Shown one piece after another: positions 38,561 to 48,475 of a DNA stretch of 64,000 nucleotides (positions are counted from its first letter, which is position 1; every line of letters starts with the position of its first letter). Below the pieces are notes generated by a model. It saw nothing but the letters and a program-made list of their open reading frames with translations. It ran no database searches and was not told the DNA's origin. The DNA comes from Alphaproteobacteria bacterium (GTDB lineage: Bacteria > Pseudomonadota > Alphaproteobacteria > SHVR01): contig SHVR01000006.1 of the NCBI GenBank assembly GCA_009694185.1, positions 1-64,000 on the forward strand, in the 5' to 3' direction. A program made the position numbers and the translations under genes.

Positions 38561-39136
38561 ATGACCGCCGACCCCAACCGCGTGATCTACACTGGAGAAA
38601 ATCCCTTCCTCCGCCTGAGCACGACCGACAGCGACAACTACAGCTCCAACGCCAGCTTCTGGCGCACCCTGATCTCTCCTGCCGGGCCCGGCCATGTCCT
38701 CTATCTGAAGAGCGAGCTGACCGAAAACAAGTGGCGCATCTATTCCGACAATATCGCGATGGCGCGATGGCTACAGTCGACCATCCAGGGCAACCTCAAT
38801 GCCGAGCTTCTCGATCCGACCATTCCCGTCGTCGACAGCCAGTTCGCCCGCACCGGCGACGCGCGCGACTTTTGGACCGAGAGCCTCAAGTCGAGCGACG
38901 GCGAAATCGCGCTCACCTGGTATCAGATGGGCGACCCGCTGTTGGTCCACACCCAGCCGAACGCGGTTCCGGGGCGGCCCTACGGGGTTGCGACGATGCT
39001 GATCCCGGCGGCCGGTACCAGGCTGACGCGCAACGGGACGTCGGCGGTCGGGCGGTCCTGGCCGCGCGTACGCGAGAACCGTCCCTTCTCCACCTCGGCG
39101 CTGGCATTTTCCGAAAGCTGGACCGAGGCCAGATAG
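38561..39136 (+). CDS. Conserved hypothetical protein
   Basis: GGAGG 8 nt before ATG; MTADPNRVIYTGENPFLRLSTTDSDNYSSNASFWRTL; good coding bias, no recognised domain. Confidence 0.7.
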   Translation: MTADPNRVIYTGENPFLRLSTTDSDNYSSNASFWRTLISPAGPGHVLYLKSELTENKWRIYSDNIAMARWLQSTIQGNLNAELLDPTIPVVDSQFARTGDARDFWTESLKSSDGEIALTWYQMGDPLLVHTQPNAVPGRPYGVATMLIPAAGTRLTRNGTSAVGRSWPRVRENRPFSTSALAFSESWTEAR

Positions 39137-39163
39137 GCGATCGATACGTCGGGGGGAAGCGAA

Positions 39164-41203
39164 ATGTCCGACTGGCAGGTAGGCGTGGACGTGGGCGGCA
39201 CGTTCACGGACGTGGTGGCCGTCAATCCGGCGGCCGGGAGTTTCCGGGTCGGCAAGGTGCCATCGACCGCCGAGAACCAGGCCCATGGGGTGATCGCCGG
39301 CCTGAAGTCGGTCGACGTGCCGCTCGACCGGGTGGCCGCCTTCGTCCACGCCACCACGGTCGGCACCAATGCTGTCCTGGAGCGCAAGGGTGTCGCCTGC
39401 GGCCTGATTACCACCCGGGGCTTTCGCGACGTGCTCGAACTCGGCCGCCGTACCCGGCCGAACCCCTATGGCATGACCGGCAGCTTCGAGGCGGTGATTC
39501 CCCGCCGGCTCCGCCTCGAAGTCCCCGAACGGGTCGATGCCGCCGGCCGCGTGCTGGAGCCGCTCGACGAGGGGGCTGTGCGAACCGCCGTCGCCGAGCT
39601 GCTGCGCCTCGGCGCCGAGGCCCTCGTTATCCACTTCATTCACGCCTACGCCAACCCCGCGCATGAACTCAGGGCCGCGGCGATCGCGCGCGAACTTTGG
39701 CCCACACCCTATGTCACCGTCGGCCACGAGATTCTGCGCGAAGTGCGGGAGTTCGAACGCGGCTCGACGGCCGCGGTCAACGCCTATATCCAGCCGATCA
39801 TCTCGCGTTATCTCTCGCGTCTTTCGGGCGAGCTTGGCCGCAACGGTTTCCCACACGATCTCTTAATCATGCAAGGCAACGCCGGCACCATGACCGTGCC
39901 CACGGCCAGCGACCATGCCGTCCAGACGGTCATGTCCGGGCCGGCGGCGGGCGCCTTGGCGGCGGCTCAAATCGGCCACGAAGCGGGTTTCCGCAACGTG
40001 ATTGCCTGCGACATGGGCGGCACCAGCTTCGATGTCAGCGTGATCCGGGACGGCGTGCCCGCGATCTCGGCCGAGAAAGACATCGCCTACGGCGTGCCGG
40101 TGCGGGTGCCCATGATCGACATCCACACGATCGGCGCCGGTGGCGGCTCGATCGCGCGGGTCGACCGGGCCGGCATTCTTCAGGTTGGCCCCGAAAGCGC
40201 GGGCTCCAGGCCGGGGCCGATCTGCTATGGCCGGGGCGGCGGCGAGCCCACCGTGACCGATGCCAACCTGGTGCTGGGCCGGCTCGATCCGGCCGCCATG
40301 GCCGGCGTGACGGAGGGCGTGTCCATCGAGGCCGTGCGGGAAATATTGCTCGAGAAGATCGGCCGCCCGCTCGGGCTGGACGCGGTTGCGGCGGCGGCCG
40401 CCATCATCGCGGTTGCGACCAACCACCTGGGCGGCGCCATCCGGCTCGTTTCGATCGAACGCGGCCAGGACCCGCGCGACTTTGCCCTCTTTGCCTTTGG
40501 CGGCGCCGGCCCCCTGCACGCGACGGCGCTCGCCGCCGAGCTCGGCGTGCCGCAAGTGCTGGTGCCACGGTTTCCGGGGGCGACCTCGGCGCTCGGCTGC
40601 ATCCTGGCCGACGTGCGCCACGATTATGTGCGGACCGTGGCGGTCCCCCTCCTCGATGCCGATGCGAGTGCGGCGGAAGCGATCCTGGCGGAACAGGCGG
40701 CGCTCGGTCGGGCCGCGATCGAGAGCGATGCGGTGCCGATCACCGGCATGGTCGTCCAACATGAAGCCGACCTCTTGTTCAGCGGCCAGAGCCATGTGTT
40801 TCGCGTGCCCGTGTCGGCGCCGCCCTTCGACCGGCAACAGGTGATGGCGACATTCGTCCGGCACTACAAGGAGCGCTTCGACATCGAGCTCGGCGAGATG
40901 CGCGCCATGCTGACCAATCTGCGTACCACCGTCCTCGGCACCCGAGCCAAGGTCCCCATGACACTCTTCGCCCCAGCCGGGGCCGGCGGCGCGCCCGCGC
41001 CGAGGGCGACGCGCGATGTGTACTTCGCCGGCGCCTGGCACAAGACGCCCATCTATCGGCGCGACGTCCTGCTGCCCGGCATCGAACTCAAGGGGCCCGC
41101 CATCGTCGAACAGATGGACGCCACCACCGTCGTCGACCCGGGCGCCCGGCTCAGGGTCGATGCCATCGGCAATCTCATCATTACCGTCGGAGCACGCCCA
41201 TGA
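39164..41203 (+). CDS. Hydantoinase A/oxoprolinase family protein
   Basis: WQVGVDVGGTFTDVVAVN, FVHATTVGTNAVLERKG, ACDMGGTSFDVSVI, FGGAGPLHATALAAEL. Confidence 0.94.
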   Translation: MSDWQVGVDVGGTFTDVVAVNPAAGSFRVGKVPSTAENQAHGVIAGLKSVDVPLDRVAAFVHATTVGTNAVLERKGVACGLITTRGFRDVLELGRRTRPNPYGMTGSFEAVIPRRLRLEVPERVDAAGRVLEPLDEGAVRTAVAELLRLGAEALVIHFIHAYANPAHELRAAAIARELWPTPYVTVGHEILREVREFERGSTAAVNAYIQPIISRYLSRLSGELGRNGFPHDLLIMQGNAGTMTVPTASDHAVQTVMSGPAAGALAAAQIGHEAGFRNVIACDMGGTSFDVSVIRDGVPAISAEKDIAYGVPVRVPMIDIHTIGAGGGSIARVDRAGILQVGPESAGSRPGPICYGRGGGEPTVTDANLVLGRLDPAAMAGVTEGVSIEAVREILLEKIGRPLGLDAVAAAAAIIAVATNHLGGAIRLVSIERGQDPRDFALFAFGGAGPLHATALAAELGVPQVLVPRFPGATSALGCILADVRHDYVRTVAVPLLDADASAAEAILAEQAALGRAAIESDAVPITGMVVQHEADLLFSGQSHVFRVPVSAPPFDRQQVMATFVRHYKERFDIELGEMRAMLTNLRTTVLGTRAKVPMTLFAPAGAGGAPAPRATRDVYFAGAWHKTPIYRRDVLLPGIELKGPAIVEQMDATTVVDPGARLRVDAIGNLIITVGARP

Positions 41204-42933
41204 CCCTCGACCCCGTCCAGCTCGCGGTCATCCAGAACGGTCTGAAACAAGTCGCGACCGAGATGGACCTGGTGCATGAGAAGACCTCCTTCTCGCCGGT
41301 CATTTCCGAAGGTTTCGACCGCTCGAACGGCATCTACGACCGGCTCACCGGAGACGTCATCGCCCAAGGGGAGATCGGCCTGCCGATCTTCATCGGCGTG
41401 ATGCAGTTCACGACCCAGGAAGTAATTCGCCTGCGCCGGGACCTGGAGCCCGGCGACATCGTGCTGATCAACGATCCCTATCTGGGCGGTACCCATCTCA
41501 TGGACGTGAAGATGGTCACCCCCTTCTATTATCGGGGAAAGCACTGGTGCTATCTCTCGAACACCGGCCATTGGCCGGACACGGGCGGCATGGTTCCGGG
41601 CGGCTTCAACAGCACGGCGACCGAAATTCAACAGGAGGGCTTGCGCATCCCGCCGGTCAAGCTCTATCGCCGGGGCGAGATCGACCAAGACCTGCTGGCC
41701 ATGGTGCTCAGTAATATCCGCGTCCCCGACGAGCGGATCGGCGACATCAAGGCGCAAGTCGGCGCCATCAAGGTGGGCGAGCGGCGGCTGACCGAACTCC
41801 TCGACCGCTACGGCGTCGAGACCGTGGACGCCGCCATCGTCGAGCTGAAGACCCGCTCCGAGCGCCAGATGCGCGCCTATATCGAGAACGTGCCCGACGG
41901 CACCTACCACTTCACGGCCTATCTCGACAGCGACGGCGTGGTGTTCGAGAAGATCGCCATTCGCCTCGACATGAAGGTCGCGGGCTCGGACATCTATTTC
42001 GACTTTTCGAAATCCGACCCGCCCTGCGCCGGGCCGATGAACGCGCCCTGGGCGTCGGCCAAGTCGGCCGTCTATGTGGCCATGAAGCACATCTTCCCGG
42101 ATGTGCCGATCAATACCGGCTGTTTTGCACCACTGCATGTCGCCAAGCCCGACGGCACGTTCCTGGTGGCGGAATATCCGCGTCCGGTGGCCGGCGCCGC
42201 GGCCGAGGTGTCGCAGCGGGTCATGGAATCCGTGTTCGGCGCCATGGCCCAGGCGATCCCCGAACGCATGTTCGCGGCACCCGCCGGCACCAGCGGTAAT
42301 TTCAGCATCGGCGGATGGGACCCCGAGGCCAAGCGCCACTACATCATGTACATGTTCAGCGGCGGCGGTTATGGCGGCTGGTGGGAGACCGACGGCCTCA
42401 CCAATGGTTGCTCGTCGGTTGGCATCTCCAAGACTCAGCCCATCGAGATTTTGGAGCAGCATTACCCCATCCTCTATGAGGAATATGCGCTCCGCGAGGG
42501 CTCGGGCGGCCCCGGGCGCCATCGCGGCGGCTTCGGCGTGAACTACCGGGTGCGCCTGTTGCGCGGCACCGGCAAGGCCTCCTTCGTCATGGATCATGGC
42601 GTGGTGGGCCCACCTGGCATCATTGGCGGCGGCGAGGGTGGCCGTAATGAGGTCGCGGTCTGCCAGTCCGAAACCGTCACCTGGCCCGAGCACGTCTCGA
42701 AGGGCGAGGGCTATCCCCTGCGGCCGGGCGATTGGGTGCAAGTGCGCACGCCCGGCGGTGGCGGCTATGGCGACCCGCGCCAGCGCGATCCCGCCGCCGT
42801 CCAGCGCGACGTGGCCTATGGCCGCATATCGGTCGAGGCGGCGCGCGCGGAGTATGGCGTCGTGCTGGCGCCCTCGGGTGAGGTGGATGCGAGTGGCACG
42901 GCGGCGGCGCGCAAGGGCGCCCACGCCGCCTAG
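41200..42933 (+). CDS. Hydantoinase B/oxoprolinase family protein
   Basis: DPVQLAVIQNGLKQVATEMDLVHEKTSFSPVISEG, NDPYLGGTHLMDVKMVTPF, GGPGRHRGGFGVNYRV; ATGA overlap with upstream HyuA gene. Confidence 0.94.
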   Translation: MTLDPVQLAVIQNGLKQVATEMDLVHEKTSFSPVISEGFDRSNGIYDRLTGDVIAQGEIGLPIFIGVMQFTTQEVIRLRRDLEPGDIVLINDPYLGGTHLMDVKMVTPFYYRGKHWCYLSNTGHWPDTGGMVPGGFNSTATEIQQEGLRIPPVKLYRRGEIDQDLLAMVLSNIRVPDERIGDIKAQVGAIKVGERRLTELLDRYGVETVDAAIVELKTRSERQMRAYIENVPDGTYHFTAYLDSDGVVFEKIAIRLDMKVAGSDIYFDFSKSDPPCAGPMNAPWASAKSAVYVAMKHIFPDVPINTGCFAPLHVAKPDGTFLVAEYPRPVAGAAAEVSQRVMESVFGAMAQAIPERMFAAPAGTSGNFSIGGWDPEAKRHYIMYMFSGGGYGGWWETDGLTNGCSSVGISKTQPIEILEQHYPILYEEYALREGSGGPGRHRGGFGVNYRVRLLRGTGKASFVMDHGVVGPPGIIGGGEGGRNEVAVCQSETVTWPEHVSKGEGYPLRPGDWVQVRTPGGGGYGDPRQRDPAAVQRDVAYGRISVEAARAEYGVVLAPSGEVDASGTAAARKGAHAA

Positions 42934-43454
42934 GGTTGGCTCAACAGCTTCAGGCGCAGCTCCGTATCGACATAGCTGTCACCGACCTTCATGGCCCTGG
43001 GCTCGACGCCATAGGCATCGAACCCCCAGCGGTCATAGAACCGCCGGGCGCGCGTGTTCGGCATGTCGACATGCAGCGTGATTTGCTCGACCTGGGCGCG
43101 CGCGTGATCCAAGAGCGCTTGCATCAAGGCGTCGGCCATGCTCCCACCCCGGGCGCTCTGCGCCACATACATGCCCCAGAGATGGCCCTTATGGGCGAGC
43201 TTCAGGAGCGGCGGTATAGCCAAGGCCACGACGCCCTGGAGCCGGCCGTCGACGAACCCGCCAAAGACCGCATTGTCGGCCAGGATGCCCTCGACCACCG
43301 TCCGCGGCCTGTGCTGCTCATCCTCGACGGCCGCGCCGAAATAGTCGGGATGGCGCCCGAGCGCCTCGAGCCGCAACGCCTGGTAGGCATCGGCGTCGCC
43401 CGGCGTCAGGCGCCGGATGACATAAGTCTTGGGGCTCATACCGTCATGGCTCAC
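42930..43454 (-). CDS. GNAT family N-acetyltransferase
   Basis: YVIRRLTPGDADAYQALRLEAL, HLWGMYVAQSARGGSMADALMQALLDHAR, NTRARRFYDRWGFDAYG. Confidence 0.9.
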   Translation of the reverse strand: MSHDGMSPKTYVIRRLTPGDADAYQALRLEALGRHPDYFGAAVEDEQHRPRTVVEGILADNAVFGGFVDGRLQGVVALAIPPLLKLAHKGHLWGMYVAQSARGGSMADALMQALLDHARAQVEQITLHVDMPNTRARRFYDRWGFDAYGVEPRAMKVGDSYVDTELRLKLLSQP

Positions 43455-43559
43455 GAAATCATCCCTTCACCCGGGAAGCCTTGAATCAAGATTTGATTCA
43501 GGCGTCAATGAGTTCCCGATTGGGGCCTGGCGCTCGCTTTCACAGCATGAGGGATCGAC

Positions 43560-44591
43560 ATGTCTCTGACGACGGAAAAGCCGGCCCCACGGGCGGGAAC
43601 CCGCCTTCGGACCCCGCTCGCGAGGCGACTCGGCCTGGAATATCCGATCTGCCAGGCAGGCATGGGCTGGGTTGCCCGCGCCGACCTTGCCGCCGCCGTG
43701 TCCGCCGCCGGTGGCCTCGGTGTCATCGGGGCGGGCTCGAACATGACACCGGATGAGTTGCGGGATGAGATTCGCACCGTGCGGTCGCGCACCGACCGGC
43801 CGTTCGGTGTCGACATTTTGTTTGCAACCGTGCGTGCCTCGGGCGCCGAGGTGACGCGCTACACCGACTCTGTCCGGGCCATGGTCGACGTGGTGCTGGA
43901 CGAGCGGGTGCCGGTGCTGATCTCGGGCCTCGGCAGCCCGGCCGCCGTGGTGCCGGAAGCCCATGCGCGCGGCATTTTCGTCATGTCGGTGGTCGGTGCC
44001 GTCCGCCACGCCCAGCGGGCGGTCGCCGATGGCGTCGACGCGGTGATCGCCTCGGGCTCGGACGGCGGCGGCCATGTCGGCCAGATCGGGACCGTGGCCC
44101 TGGTGCCGGCCGTGGTTGATGCCGTCGACGTGCCGGTGCTGGCGGGCGGTGGGCTCGCCGACGGGCGCGGCCTCGCAGCCGCGCTTGCCCTCGGTGCCCA
44201 AGGCATGTGGATGGGCACCCGTTTCATCGCGACCCTTGAGGCGAGGGCGCATGACAATTTCAAGCAGAAGATCGTGGCGACCGACACCGCCGGCACCATC
44301 GTCACCCGCGCCCATAGCGGCAAGCCCTGCCGCCTCATTGCCAACCTCTTCACCCAATCCTGGGCGGGCCGCGAGCGCGAGATCGAGCCCTATCCCTTGC
44401 AGGCCATGCATGTGGGTCACGCGGCATCGGAAAGCGGCCGCATCCAGGGCGACGTGGAGAATGGCGTTCTACCGGCCGGCCAGAGTTCGGGCCTGATCCA
44501 CTCGGTCCCGTCGGCCGGCGAGGTGGTGCGCCAGATCGCGCGCGAGGCGGAGGCCGTGCTCGACCGCCTGTGCCGGCCGGCGGCGGGTTGA
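43560..44591 (+). CDS. NAD(P)H-dependent flavin oxidoreductase / nitronate monooxygenase family
   Basis: LGLEYPICQAGMGWVARADLAAAVSAAGGLGVIGAGS, ASGSDGGGHVGQIGTVALVP, GGGLADGRGLAAALALGAQGMWMGTRF. Confidence 0.9.
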   Translation: MSLTTEKPAPRAGTRLRTPLARRLGLEYPICQAGMGWVARADLAAAVSAAGGLGVIGAGSNMTPDELRDEIRTVRSRTDRPFGVDILFATVRASGAEVTRYTDSVRAMVDVVLDERVPVLISGLGSPAAVVPEAHARGIFVMSVVGAVRHAQRAVADGVDAVIASGSDGGGHVGQIGTVALVPAVVDAVDVPVLAGGGLADGRGLAAALALGAQGMWMGTRFIATLEARAHDNFKQKIVATDTAGTIVTRAHSGKPCRLIANLFTQSWAGREREIEPYPLQAMHVGHAASESGRIQGDVENGVLPAGQSSGLIHSVPSAGEVVRQIAREAEAVLDRLCRPAAG

Positions 44592-44615
44592 GACCGGAGC
44601 GGGGGGAGGCACGGA

Positions 44616-45593
44616 ATGCACGGCCTGCGCGCCTATCTGCTGCGACGGCTGATCCTGCTGCTGTTCGTGGTCGTTTCGGTGCTGACGATTCTCTTCGTCC
44701 TGTTCAAACTGTTGCCCGGCAATCCCCTGTCGGTCTTCATCGACAGCAACTATTCCGACGAGATGGTCCAGCGCCAGAAGCGGCTCTGGGGCCTTGATGA
44801 TCCGCTCTGGCTCCAGTATGTCCGCTATATGTGGAACATGTTGACGTTCGATTTCGGCACCTCCTTCTTCCAGATGACCCCGGTGAGCGGCATCGTCATC
44901 GAGAAGCTGCTGCACACCGGGGCCATGATCGTGCCCGCCGTGGTCTTGAGCGTCGTACTCGGCGCGCTGCTCGGCTCCTGGCTCGGCTGGCGCCGGGGCT
45001 CGCGCCAGGAAGGTGCCGTCGTGGTCGGCCTCCTGGCGCTCCGCTCGGTGCCGTCCTTCTTCGTCGGCATTCTCGTCTTGATGGTCTTCTCCTACCAGCT
45101 CGGCTGGTTCCCGCCGGGCGGCATGGTGTCGATCGGCGGCCACCAGGAAAGCTTCTGGGAGACCATCCTGACCCTCGACTTTCTCGGCCATTTGATCCTG
45201 CCTTGCCTGGTGCTGATGACCCGCGAGATCACCAGCCCCGCACTCCTTCTGCGCAGTACCATGCTCGAGGTCAAGGGCAGCGACTTCCTCGACATCCTGC
45301 GCGCCAAGGGTCTGTCGGAGCGGCGAATCAGGGTGCACGCGACCCGGAACGCCCTGCTGCCGCTGGTGACCGATATCGCGGTCATGATGGGCTTTTTGTT
45401 TCAGGGCCAGGTGCTGCTGGAGATCATCTTCGCCTGGCCCGGGGTCGGCCGTGAGCTGGTATCCGCTCTCAACGACCTCGACTATCCGGTAGCCCAGGCG
45501 TGCTTTTTCGTGATGGCGTTGATCATCCTCGTCTTCAACTTCATCGCCGACGTGCTCTACGGCTTCATCGATCCACGCGTCGCCTACGACTGA
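44616..45593 (+). CDS. Peptide ABC transporter permease (DppB-like)
   Basis: LLRRLILLLFVVVSVLTILFVLFKLLPGNP, SDFLDILRAKGLSERRIRVHATRNALLPLVT. Confidence 0.92.
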   Translation: MHGLRAYLLRRLILLLFVVVSVLTILFVLFKLLPGNPLSVFIDSNYSDEMVQRQKRLWGLDDPLWLQYVRYMWNMLTFDFGTSFFQMTPVSGIVIEKLLHTGAMIVPAVVLSVVLGALLGSWLGWRRGSRQEGAVVVGLLALRSVPSFFVGILVLMVFSYQLGWFPPGGMVSIGGHQESFWETILTLDFLGHLILPCLVLMTREITSPALLLRSTMLEVKGSDFLDILRAKGLSERRIRVHATRNALLPLVTDIAVMMGFLFQGQVLLEIIFAWPGVGRELVSALNDLDYPVAQACFFVMALIILVFNFIADVLYGFIDPRVAYD

Positions 45594-45607
45594 GCGGGGC
45601 AGACAGC

Positions 45608-46522
45608 ATGGCCGAGGCAGAAATCTTGACGGCATCGGGCGCGCGCAAGAAAAGCGGGGCCATCGCCGCCATCGCACGCGTCCTCGGCGTGATCGGGCGC
45701 TATCCCACCGGTGCTATCGGCCTCACGCTGATCCTCCTGTTCGCCGTCATCGCGGTGATCGGACCGGCCGTGGCGCCCTTCGGCCCGTTCGAGGCGACCC
45801 AGAACGAATTGGGCCGCGTCGCCCGCTTGTTGCCGCCCTCGGGCAGCAACCTTCTCGGCACCACGACCCAGGGCATCGACGTTTTCAGCCAGCTTCTCTG
45901 GGGTACGCGGGTCGCACTCATCGTCGGGGTCATTTCGGCCATCGGTAGCGTCATTCTGGGCACGCTGATCGGCCTCGTATCCGGCTATTTCGGCGGCTGG
46001 GTGGACGAAGTCCTGATGCGCGTGACCGATGTCGCCTTCGGCATTCCGTTCTTGCCCTTTGCCCTCGTGGTGATCTCCATCGCGGGCCCCAGCCTGCCGC
46101 TCGTCATTCTGCTGGTGACCCTGTTTCTTTGGCGCACCACGTCGCGCGTCATCCGGGCGCAGGTGCTCACGCTCAAGACACGACCCTTCATCTGGGCCGC
46201 GCGCGCGGCGGGCGCCAGCGAGTTCGGGATCCTGTTCATTCACATCGCGCCCAATGTGCTGCCCCTCAGCTTCCTCTATATGGCGATCGGCGTGCAGGGC
46301 GGCGTGATGCTGGAAGCCGCACTCAGCTTCCTCGGCTTCGGCGATCCGAACGTCATCAGCTGGGGGGGCATGCTGAACCACGCTTTCCGGGCGGGCGCCA
46401 TGCGGACCGCCTGGTGGTGGGTCGTGCCCCCGGGCCTCGCTCTGTCGCTGTTCGTCATCTCGGTCTTCATGGTGACGCGCGCCTATGAGGAACTCTTAAA
46501 TCCGCGGCTCCGGGAAATGTAG
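45608..46522 (+). CDS. Peptide ABC transporter permease (DppC-like)
   Basis: [56 protein letters not shown]. Confidence 0.92.
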   Translation: MAEAEILTASGARKKSGAIAAIARVLGVIGRYPTGAIGLTLILLFAVIAVIGPAVAPFGPFEATQNELGRVARLLPPSGSNLLGTTTQGIDVFSQLLWGTRVALIVGVISAIGSVILGTLIGLVSGYFGGWVDEVLMRVTDVAFGIPFLPFALVVISIAGPSLPLVILLVTLFLWRTTSRVIRAQVLTLKTRPFIWAARAAGASEFGILFIHIAPNVLPLSFLYMAIGVQGGVMLEAALSFLGFGDPNVISWGGMLNHAFRAGAMRTAWWWVVPPGLALSLFVISVFMVTRAYEELLNPRLREM

Positions 46523-46525
46523 GCG

Positions 46526-47542
46526 ATGGCGCTCTTGGAGCTCGACGATCTCTCGATCGAGTATCGCACGGCGGCGGGAGCCGCCCGCGCCGTCGACGGC
46601 GTTTCCATCACCATCGACGAGGGCGAATATCTGGGCCTGGTCGGCGAATCCGGTTGCGGTAAATCGACCATCGCCAAGGCGATCCTCGGCATCCTGCCGC
46701 CGAACGGCGCCGTCACTAAGGGCCAGATACGCTATCGGGGCCGGGACCTCACCCGGCTTTCGCTGGCCGAACTCAATCGCGTGCGCTGGCGCCAGATCGC
46801 GCTGGTGCCGCAAAGCGCCATGAACGGCTTCGATCCGGTCTACACCATCGAGCAGCAGATCAATGAGGCGATCGAGACCCACATGAAGTGGAGCGCCGCC
46901 GAAAAACAAAGCCGCATTGCGGAACTTTTCCGCCTGGTCGGCATGGAGCAGAGCCGCCTCAAGGACTATCCGCACCAGTTCTCGGGCGGCATGCGCCAGC
47001 GCGCCATGATTGCCATGGCCATGGTGCTCGACCCGAATTTGGTGGTCGCCGACGAGCCGACCACCGGCCTCGACGTGATCGTGCAGGACCAGATCCTGCA
47101 CCGCATCAAGGAGATTCACATCCGGTTGAAAAAGGCCATGCTGTTGATCACCCATGACATGGCCGTGGTCGCCGAGAATTGCGACCGGATCGCCGTGATG
47201 TATGCGGGCCGCATCGTCGAATATGGCGCCCATGACGTGTTCGAGCGCCCGTTCCACCCCTATACCATGGGCCTGTGCAACGCCTTCCCCGATCTCGCCG
47301 ACGAGGGCCGGGAACTGATCTCGATCCCGAAGGCGCCGCCGAGCCTGCTCGACTTGCCGACCGGCTGCCGTTTCGCCGAACGCTGCCCCTTCGCGACCGA
47401 CCTCTGCCGAAAGCTGGAGCCGGCCTTGGTTTCGGTGGGTGACGGCCATGTCGCGGCCTGCCACCATGTCGCGCGGGCGGCCGAATTCCGTGACAGTGCC
47501 CGGCATGTCCGGACTTGGCAGGCGGGTCCGGCCACGGCCTAA
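46526..47542 (+). CDS. Peptide ABC transporter ATP-binding protein (DppD-like)
   Basis: [48 protein letters not shown]. Confidence 0.93.
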   Translation: MALLELDDLSIEYRTAAGAARAVDGVSITIDEGEYLGLVGESGCGKSTIAKAILGILPPNGAVTKGQIRYRGRDLTRLSLAELNRVRWRQIALVPQSAMNGFDPVYTIEQQINEAIETHMKWSAAEKQSRIAELFRLVGMEQSRLKDYPHQFSGGMRQRAMIAMAMVLDPNLVVADEPTTGLDVIVQDQILHRIKEIHIRLKKAMLLITHDMAVVAENCDRIAVMYAGRIVEYGAHDVFERPFHPYTMGLCNAFPDLADEGRELISIPKAPPSLLDLPTGCRFAERCPFATDLCRKLEPALVSVGDGHVAACHHVARAAEFRDSARHVRTWQAGPATA

Positions 47543-47585
47543 TACCGGTATCCCATTCCGTGTCGGCTATGAGAAGGAAAACACC

Positions 47586-48464
47586 ATGAACGTGACCGCC
47601 AAACTTCGCGCACTCCTGGCCCAAAAGGGCATGGTCGTCGCACCCGGCGCCTATGATTGCATCATGGCACGCGCCATCGAGCGGGCTGGCTTCGCGGCCG
47701 TCTACATGACCGGCGGCGGCACCGCCGCGACCCTGGGCTATCCAGACTATGGCCTCCTCACCATGTCCGAGATGGCCGACAATGCCGGGCGCATCGCCGC
47801 CTCGGTCGCCCTTCCCATCATCGCCGACGCCGACACCGGCTATGGCAACGAGCTCAACATGGTCCGCACCGTGCGCGAATATGAGCGGCGCGGCGTCGCG
47901 GGCATGCATATCGAGGATCAGGGTTTCCCCAAGAAGTGCGGCCATCTCGAGGGCAAGGAGATCGTACCCATCGAAGACTATGTGGCGAAGATCCGCGCCG
48001 CGGTGAGTGCCAAGAAGGACCCCAACTTCCTAATTATCGCGCGCACCGATTCGCGCGGTGTGATCGGCTTCGAAGAGGCGATCACCCGCGTCAACGCCGC
48101 CATCGAGGCGGGCGCCGACATGGCCTTCGTCGAAGCGCCCCAAACCCTGGAGGAAGTCGCCGCCGTGCCCCGCCTGGTGAAGGGGCCGTGCCTCCTCAAC
48201 GTCGTCTGGCGCGGCAAGACGCCCGAAGTTTCCATGACCGATGCCGAAGCCATGGGTTACAAGGTTACGATCCTGCCCGGGCTCCTCGGCCGCGCCATGC
48301 TGGGCGCCGCGGAAGCCGCCCTGGTCGAGTTCAAACGCATCGACAAGCACCCGGAGCCAAGCCTTAGCCTCACGCCCCAGGAAGGCTTCCGCCGCGCCGG
48401 CGCCGACGAGTGGGACGGCTATCGCACCGCCTTCCGCGCGCCCATCAGCCGCGCGGCGGAGTAG
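47586..48464 (+). CDS. Isocitrate lyase/PEP mutase superfamily protein
   Basis: VAPGAYDCIMARAIERAGFAAVYMTGGG, ADADTGYGNELNMVRTVREYERRGVAGMHIEDQGFPKKCGHLEGKE. Confidence 0.92.
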   Translation: MNVTAKLRALLAQKGMVVAPGAYDCIMARAIERAGFAAVYMTGGGTAATLGYPDYGLLTMSEMADNAGRIAASVALPIIADADTGYGNELNMVRTVREYERRGVAGMHIEDQGFPKKCGHLEGKEIVPIEDYVAKIRAAVSAKKDPNFLIIARTDSRGVIGFEEAITRVNAAIEAGADMAFVEAPQTLEEVAAVPRLVKGPCLLNVVWRGKTPEVSMTDAEAMGYKVTILPGLLGRAMLGAAEAALVEFKRIDKHPEPSLSLTPQEGFRRAGADEWDGYRTAFRAPISRAAE

Positions 48465-48475
48465 GAGGGAGGCCC

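Noticed and set aside
41053-42924. Minus-strand ORF of 623 aa
   Set aside because: Antisense to the HyuB-family gene with no family motifs; likewise 39863-41041 opposite the HyuA-family gene and 22278-23927 opposite the glycosyltransferase.
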